A stretch of 63,198 nt of DNA from Bacillota bacterium (GTDB taxonomy: Bacteria > Bacillota > Clostridia > Oscillospirales > Ethanoligenentaceae). The stretch is from contig JAEWAE010000066.1 in NCBI GenBank assembly GCA_023391835.1, forward strand, positions 1 through 63,198. Direction: 5' to 3'. Both the position numbers and the translations under genes were made by a program. Positions 59,633-63,198 of the stretch are shown in pieces (position 1 is the first letter of the stretch; each line of letters starts with the position of its first letter). The notes below the pieces were generated by a model that ran no database searches, was not told the origin of the DNA, and saw only the letters and a program-made list of their open reading frames with translations.

Positions 59633-60766
59633 GTGCATAAAGAGACGAAAGAAATTTTGCTGTACGGTTGGTTTGGGGAAAACAACCTGGGGGATGAGCT
59701 TCTTCTGCGCTCTGCTATCCAGATGCTGCAGACTTACGGAAATCATCTGGAAGCATGTGTCATGGGCAGCAGACCAGCGGTTGTCAGACGGAACCATACC
59801 GGGATCAAACGGGTCTCCGCCTCTTTTTATGGCTCGCTCAGGTCCCTCCTGCAGCTGATTTGGCATAATCCAATTTCGGCAATTACCAATTTTGCAAGGT
59901 GTCGGTGCCTGATTGTGGTGGGCGGAGGAGCCCTCTCAGATTGGCACCGGTCGTCGACGCGGAAACTGTTTTTTACCATCAATCTGTTCAGTCGTATGAA
60001 ACGTCCCATCTATCTGATGGGCGTTGGAGCCGGCCCGATCACAAATCCGGAATCGCAACAGGAATTTTGCCGTGTGTTGAGCAAGGCCTCACTGATTACG
60101 ACCCGGGATAAGCCGTCTGCGGGGCTTTTGTCATCGATTGGGATTGATAACGTCCATCCATCAAACGACCTTGTTTTTTACTCCGGCATTTCCGCCGAGC
60201 AACCGGAAGCCTGCCATAAGGTGAAAAAGATCGGCCTGGTTCTGGCGCCTGTCTGCATGAGCAGCCCCGCGGTTTACCAAACCCTTGTCACCGAGGCCGG
60301 TCGCCTGATCCGGAGTTTATCGGAAAAATATGAGGTGTCGCTGATCCCGTTTCAATATGAATATGACCGGGGTTTTCTGGAACAGTTGGACTACGACCGG
60401 TCACGCGTTCCCATTTTGTACGATGCGGACAATATATGGAAAACCGTGGATTACTGCCGGGAGCAGGATCTGATCGTCGGGATGCGGTTCCACTCGCTCG
60501 TCCTTGCCCTGCTGCTGCACAAATACCTGATCCCGATTGTATACCATCCCAAAAGCGCCGCGCTTTGCGAGGAATTTGGATTGGGAAAATACACCTCATA
60601 TATTGGGGACGGTGACAACTGGCCCGTGTCGAATATCAGCGCCGAGCATATCCAGCACAGTATCGAGCAGATTCAGAAAGACCCGGAGATTGTCGCTCTT
60701 TGCTCGGAGACGCTTCAGCGGAAAATTAACAGGAATATCGAAAAAGAGATCATTGCCCGCTTGTAA
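59633..60766 (+). CDS. Polysaccharide pyruvyl transferase (CsaB-like)
   Basis: This 377-residue enzyme transfers a ketal-linked pyruvyl group from phosphoenolpyruvate to a sugar. The family start is clear (ILLYGWFGENNLGDELLLRSAI). VVGGGALSDWH and VGMRFHSLVLALLLHKYLIPIVY (near 285) with the conserved His follow. In Firmicutes CsaB pyruvylates secondary cell-wall polymers that then bind S-layer (SLH) proteins. Start GTG 59633 follows AAGGGGAA. With the TagA-like transferase it hints that the product is a wall polymer rather than a loose capsule. Confidence 0.92.
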   Translation: MHKETKEILLYGWFGENNLGDELLLRSAIQMLQTYGNHLEACVMGSRPAVVRRNHTGIKRVSASFYGSLRSLLQLIWHNPISAITNFARCRCLIVVGGGALSDWHRSSTRKLFFTINLFSRMKRPIYLMGVGAGPITNPESQQEFCRVLSKASLITTRDKPSAGLLSSIGIDNVHPSNDLVFYSGISAEQPEACHKVKKIGLVLAPVCMSSPAVYQTLVTEAGRLIRSLSEKYEVSLIPFQYEYDRGFLEQLDYDRSRVPILYDADNIWKTVDYCREQDLIVGMRFHSLVLALLLHKYLIPIVYHPKSAALCEEFGLGKYTSYIGDGDNWPVSNISAEHIQHSIEQIQKDPEIVALCSETLQRKINRNIEKEIIARL

Positions 60767-60797
60767 GATGGAAAAACGAAATCGCAGGAGTACAGAT

Positions 60798-62291
60798 GTG
60801 AAAAAGTTTTTAAAATTGATCGGCGGCATTACGTCTCTGATACTGATTGGGAAAGTACTGGCTTTCTTGCGCGAATCGCTGATTTCCGCAAGGTATGGAG
60901 CCGGATTCGTATCGGATGTATATGTTCTGGAGGACGGTGTGGTAAACGCCATCAATTCCGTTTTCGCCGGTGTGCTTTCCTCCACGTTTATTCCGTTTTA
61001 TCTTGGGATCAAAAATCGGAAGCAGCGAAACCGGTACGTCAGCGATATTTCCACCGTCTTTTCCATGCTGATTCTTCTAATCATTGGCATCTGTACACTG
61101 TGTATGGGACCGCTTCTTAGGGTTCTCGTGCCGGGCTTCTATAAAATATACGATATGGGCTATGTGAGTTTCTTGATGAAGCTCAGCCTGCCGCAGTTAA
61201 TTCTGATTTTCTTGGAAAATGTTTTGCTGGCGCTGTTTCAGGCACATGACGTGTACTTTTACACTGCCATACAGAGCGTTTTTCTGAATGTCCCGCTGAT
61301 CCTCTATCTGATTGTGGGCTATCGCTTTGAGATCCTCGGTATTATCGTGTGCAATCTTCTGGCCAATGCCGCTATCCTGATTTTGCTGCTCCATACGATG
61401 CGGAAAAGGAAGCTGGCCTCCTACCGTCCTGTTTTCGACCTGAAAGATCGGAATTTCCGAAACACAATCCGCTTGTCGCTGCCGGTCCTGCTGGTCTGCC
61501 TCCTGTCCCAGTTCAATTATGTGGTCGACCGGATGATGTCTTCGACGCTGAAATCCGGCAGCATGGCGCTGATCAGCTACGCAACCACCATTGGGATGCT
61601 TGCCTATTATATTCTTGGAAATGCGTTTTCCATGCCCTTTTATACGGCGGTCAGCAAGGCGCAGGACAACGCAGGCCTAATGATGAAGGAATATAAAAAA
61701 TATACGAATTCCATGCTTCGCCTGCTGGTTCCGGCCTGCTGCGCGCTGGCGTTTTTCAGCCGTGAAGTGTCGGATGTTATCTATGGTCATGGGAAAATGA
61801 CGCCGGACAATGTGAAAATTCTTTCTGTTCTTGTTATCCTCTATCTGCCCGGCACTTTCTTTTACTGCCTCCGGGACATGCTAAACCGTGTCTGCTATGC
61901 GGCGAAAAATACGGTCATACCGTCCGCTTCCGCAAGCATTGGGTTTATCGCCAACATTATCTTCTGCTTGGTTTTAGTACGCCGCATTGGAATTTATGGC
62001 GTCCCATTGGCAACGTCGCTGTCCTCGGGGCTGATCTTTTTGTTTTTGACCATTTCCATACGGGTACAGCATATCTTTCCGAATAAGAGGCTTCGGCTGC
62101 ATCCGAGACGCATCATACGGCTGATCGCAATGGCCGCTGCCCTATATTGGGGCCGAATTGCGTTCTCTTTATCGGTAGGAAATAAATGGTTGGAGCTGGT
62201 CCTTGCAGGGGGTATGTTCCTTGTTGCAGCTGGAATTTATAATCTCGATCTTCTGAGGTTGTACAAGCGGAAGCCATTGCGTGGCAATTGA
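60798..62291 (+). CDS. MurJ/Wzx-like lipid-linked oligosaccharide flippase
   Basis: This 497-residue membrane protein has about fourteen helices with the MviN/MurJ pattern (GGITSLILIGKVLAFLRESLISARYGAG at the start, then DVYVLEDGVVNAINSVFAGVLSSTFIPFY). In this operon it most likely flips the undecaprenyl-linked repeat unit to the outside, the Wzx role. GTG 60798 has CAGGAG seven bases upstream; the ATG at 60768 overlaps the preceding stop region and lacks such a site. It is the last gene; the operon terminator follows. Confidence 0.92.
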   Translation: MKKFLKLIGGITSLILIGKVLAFLRESLISARYGAGFVSDVYVLEDGVVNAINSVFAGVLSSTFIPFYLGIKNRKQRNRYVSDISTVFSMLILLIIGICTLCMGPLLRVLVPGFYKIYDMGYVSFLMKLSLPQLILIFLENVLLALFQAHDVYFYTAIQSVFLNVPLILYLIVGYRFEILGIIVCNLLANAAILILLLHTMRKRKLASYRPVFDLKDRNFRNTIRLSLPVLLVCLLSQFNYVVDRMMSSTLKSGSMALISYATTIGMLAYYILGNAFSMPFYTAVSKAQDNAGLMMKEYKKYTNSMLRLLVPACCALAFFSREVSDVIYGHGKMTPDNVKILSVLVILYLPGTFFYCLRDMLNRVCYAAKNTVIPSASASIGFIANIIFCLVLVRRIGIYGVPLATSLSSGLIFLFLTISIRVQHIFPNKRLRLHPRRIIRLIAMAAALYWGRIAFSLSVGNKWLELVLAGGMFLVAAGIYNLDLLRLYKRKPLRGN

Positions 62292-62366
62292 AGCAAGTGG
62301 TAATATTTTGTTTCGCTTTTTCTCAGTGTTCTCGCCGCTTTGGCGTATCATCGCCTGATAAAACAA

Positions 62367-62398
62367 TTTCTGCCGGTGCGGATGCGCACAGGCAGAAA
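62367..62398. repeat. Inverted repeat after the flippase gene
   Basis: TTTCTGCC and GGCAGAAA arms around a 16-base loop lie between the flippase stop and the terminator at 62431. It may add to 3'-end stability. Confidence 0.5.
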
Positions 62399-62430
62399 AA
62401 AGCCGACTAAAACGAATCGTGTGGTGTGAA

Positions 62431-62463
62431 AAAAATGAGGTGTTCGATAGGGGCCTCATTTTT
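62431..62463 (+). terminator. Terminator of the polysaccharide operon
   Basis: A 10-bp perfect stem (AAAAATGAGG and its complement) around a 13-base loop ends in TTTTT. The stretch from 62464 to 62640 shows no gene. Confidence 0.8.
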
Positions 62464-62642
62464 GGTGTGGTTGTGGTTTGACGCATGGATCTCTCGAATT
62501 GATTCATGGTAAACGTCGTTGGCCCTTTTTGCCGACGCAGTGGTATATGAAATTGCCATCCGCTCAAAGAGCCGACAGCGATTTTGAAGAATGCGTCATT
62601 GCTTAACGTAGATGCATTGTTTATACGCGGGCGCAAAGCAAA

Positions 62643-62666
62643 GCGCACCCACAAACGTGAGTGCGC
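62643..62666 (-). terminator. Terminator of the original tRNA-Ser gene
   Basis: On the minus strand a 10-pair stem (GCGCACTCAC, loop GTTT, GTGGGTGCGC, one G-U pair) is followed by TTTGCTTTG. It lies 25 bases beyond the CCA end of the tRNA fragment. A second small hairpin, CCAGGC-TCA-GCCTGG, sits between them at 62676-62690. Confidence 0.65.
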
Positions 62667-62690
62667 GAATTGCGTCCAGGCTCAGCCTGG

Positions 62691-62746
62691 TGGCGGAGAG
62701 GGAGGGATTCGAACCCTCGTGTGATTGCTCACAAACTGATTTCGAG
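62691..62746 (-). tRNA. 3' fragment of a tRNA-Ser gene: attachment site of an integrated element
   Basis: Read leftward from 62746: anticodon loop CTCGAAA (anticodon CGA), 3' anticodon strand TCAGT, long variable arm (TGTGA-GCAA-TCACA), T arm GAGGG-TTCGAAT-CCCTC, 3' acceptor strand CCTCTCC, G and CCA. The 5' half is absent: the sequence before the loop (CAACGG) cannot pair with TCAGT, and no matching acceptor GGAGAGG is found nearby. Loss of everything upstream of the anticodon loop is the classic trace of integration into a tRNA 3' end. The complete gene should lie at the far right end of the element. Confidence 0.75.
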
Positions 62747-62761
62747 CCGTTGAGAAAACGG

Positions 62762-62797
62762 CACGGTACCTCACAGAACCTCACGGTTCATCACGGA
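62762..62797. repeat. Tandem 10-bp repeats next to the attachment site
   Basis: ACCTCACAGA (62768-62777), ACCTCACGGT (62778-62787) and TCATCACGGA (62788-62797) form three adjacent imperfect copies, with a partial CACGG before them. The location just inside the element suits arm-type binding sites of a tyrosine integrase. Confidence 0.5.
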
Positions 62798-62998
62798 AAA
62801 AATCCACGCAAAGCCCCGTGTTTCCAAGGCTTTGAGCCGGTAAACCCTGATAAAATAAGGGCTCATGAGCACTCCGGTTTGTCAACTGAATTTCAAGCAA
62901 AAATGCCCCCGTTTTGCTGATTTTCTGCAAAAGTGCAAGAAAACTGCAAGATGAAATTCCCTGACGCCATACGCCTTTCAAGAACCGACCTTGTAAAA

Positions 62999-63027
62999 TT
63001 GCAAGAACAGGACCCTAATTTTAGAAT
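62999..63027 (+). promoter_or_regulatory. Promoter of the excisionase-like gene
   Basis: TTGCAA at 62999-63004 and TAGAAT at 63022-63027 are 17 bp apart, which supports the start codon at 63074. Confidence 0.6.
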
Positions 63028-63073
63028 GATTCTCCTTTCTGCCGTCGGCAAACAACGGAAAGGAAGAATTCAA

Positions 63074-63198
63074 ATGACACAGGAACAACTCCGTAAAAAG
63101 CTGGAGCGGCAGTTCAAAAAATATCCCGACTGCGTATTTCCCGAGGACGTATCCAAAATGCTCCGCCTCGGTATCAACACCGTTTACCACATGCTGAA
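63074..63198 (+). CDS. Excisionase-like small DNA-binding protein (partial, runs off the right edge)
   Basis: Forty-one codons are visible. A helical N-terminus (TQEQLRKKLERQFKKYP) is followed by FPEDVSKMLRLGINTVYHML, the winged-helix helix-turn-helix start typical of MerR/Xis-type excisionases (DxxxxLxxxxxTVYxxL). AAAGGAAG lies seven bases before ATG 63074. The same frame is open back to ATG 62951, but that start lies upstream of the promoter. Such genes normally precede a tyrosine integrase gene; that gene would be beyond the window. The neighbouring tRNA-Ser fragment supports the reading. Confidence 0.6.
   Translation, partial: MTQEQLRKKLERQFKKYPDCVFPEDVSKMLRLGINTVYHML

Noticed and set aside
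62762..62797. CRISPR array
   Set aside because: Only three 10-bp imperfect repeats without spacers. No other regularly spaced repeats were seen anywhere in the window.
62612..62920. Plus-strand frame of 102 codons containing EREGFEPS
   Set aside because: It is an antisense reading through the tRNA-Ser fragment; this peptide signature is a well-known artefact of tRNA genes, and there is no ribosome binding site.

Overview
The window looks like the chromosome of a GC-rich, spore-forming anaerobe of the Clostridia, probably the Oscillospirales, with an integrated element starting at the right edge. The evidence is a SpoIIE phosphatase, a full-length pyruvate:ferredoxin oxidoreductase, many Fe-S and radical-SAM-type proteins, Gram-positive promoters (TTGACA, 17 bp, TATAAT) and strong AGGAGG-type ribosome binding sites. 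Nothing here fixes the species.

Positions 1-39,000 are ordinary GC-rich chromosome: exonuclease III, spoIIE, an amidase-like protein, an Fe-S aldo/keto reductase, a 2,482-residue cyclic-glucan-synthase-type enzyme (GT84-GH94), tRNA-Gly(GCC), a Nudix hydrolase, a ComEA-like protein, a polysaccharide deacetylase, a CNNM/CBS protein, pyruvate:ferredoxin oxidoreductase, a lone polyprenyl-phosphate sugar transferase, a TetR/radical SAM pair, an ABC exporter overlapping a DUF1848 gene, and a membrane protein/AAA ATPase/macro-domain set. Two transcription units of similar design then lie head to head: an XRE membrane regulator with an ABC-2 exporter on the minus strand, and an XRE-TPR regulator with a YxlEFG-like ABC module on the plus strand. 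Several genes here look damaged or unusual: an exporter lacking about 30 residues between TM1 and TM2, a DUF1697 gene with a C-terminal frameshift, and an XRE gene with ACG where ATG is expected.

Positions 39,800-48,340 form a catabolic locus. An AraC regulator faces a minus-strand operon of a lipoprotein solute-binding protein, two LplB/LplC-type permeases, a BNR (sialidase-fold) protein without a signal peptide and a DHDPS/NanA-family aldolase. A CE7 acetyl esterase is divergent from the operon. The operon promoter has a perfect 14-bp palindrome in its spacer. The simplest reading is import and intracellular breakdown of an acetylated, possibly ulosonic-acid-like glycan whose identity is unknown.

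Positions 48,650-62,300 hold one plus-strand surface polysaccharide operon, lower in GC than its left flank. It encodes a Wzz-like protein, a BY-kinase, a PHP tyrosine phosphatase, a complete GDP-D-glycero-D-manno-heptose pathway (HddA, an HddC-GmhB fusion, GmhA), a TagA/WecG transferase, three further glycosyltransferases, an O-antigen-polymerase-like protein, a CsaB-like pyruvyl transferase and a MurJ/Wzx-like flippase. It has no priming transferase; the orphan gene at 22,110 could supply that step.

At 62,691-62,746 there is a 3' fragment of a tRNA-Ser gene (minus strand) still followed by its terminator. To its right are short tandem repeats, a promoter and the start of a small DNA-binding, excisionase-like gene. 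I read this as the left attachment site of an integrative element that continues beyond the window.
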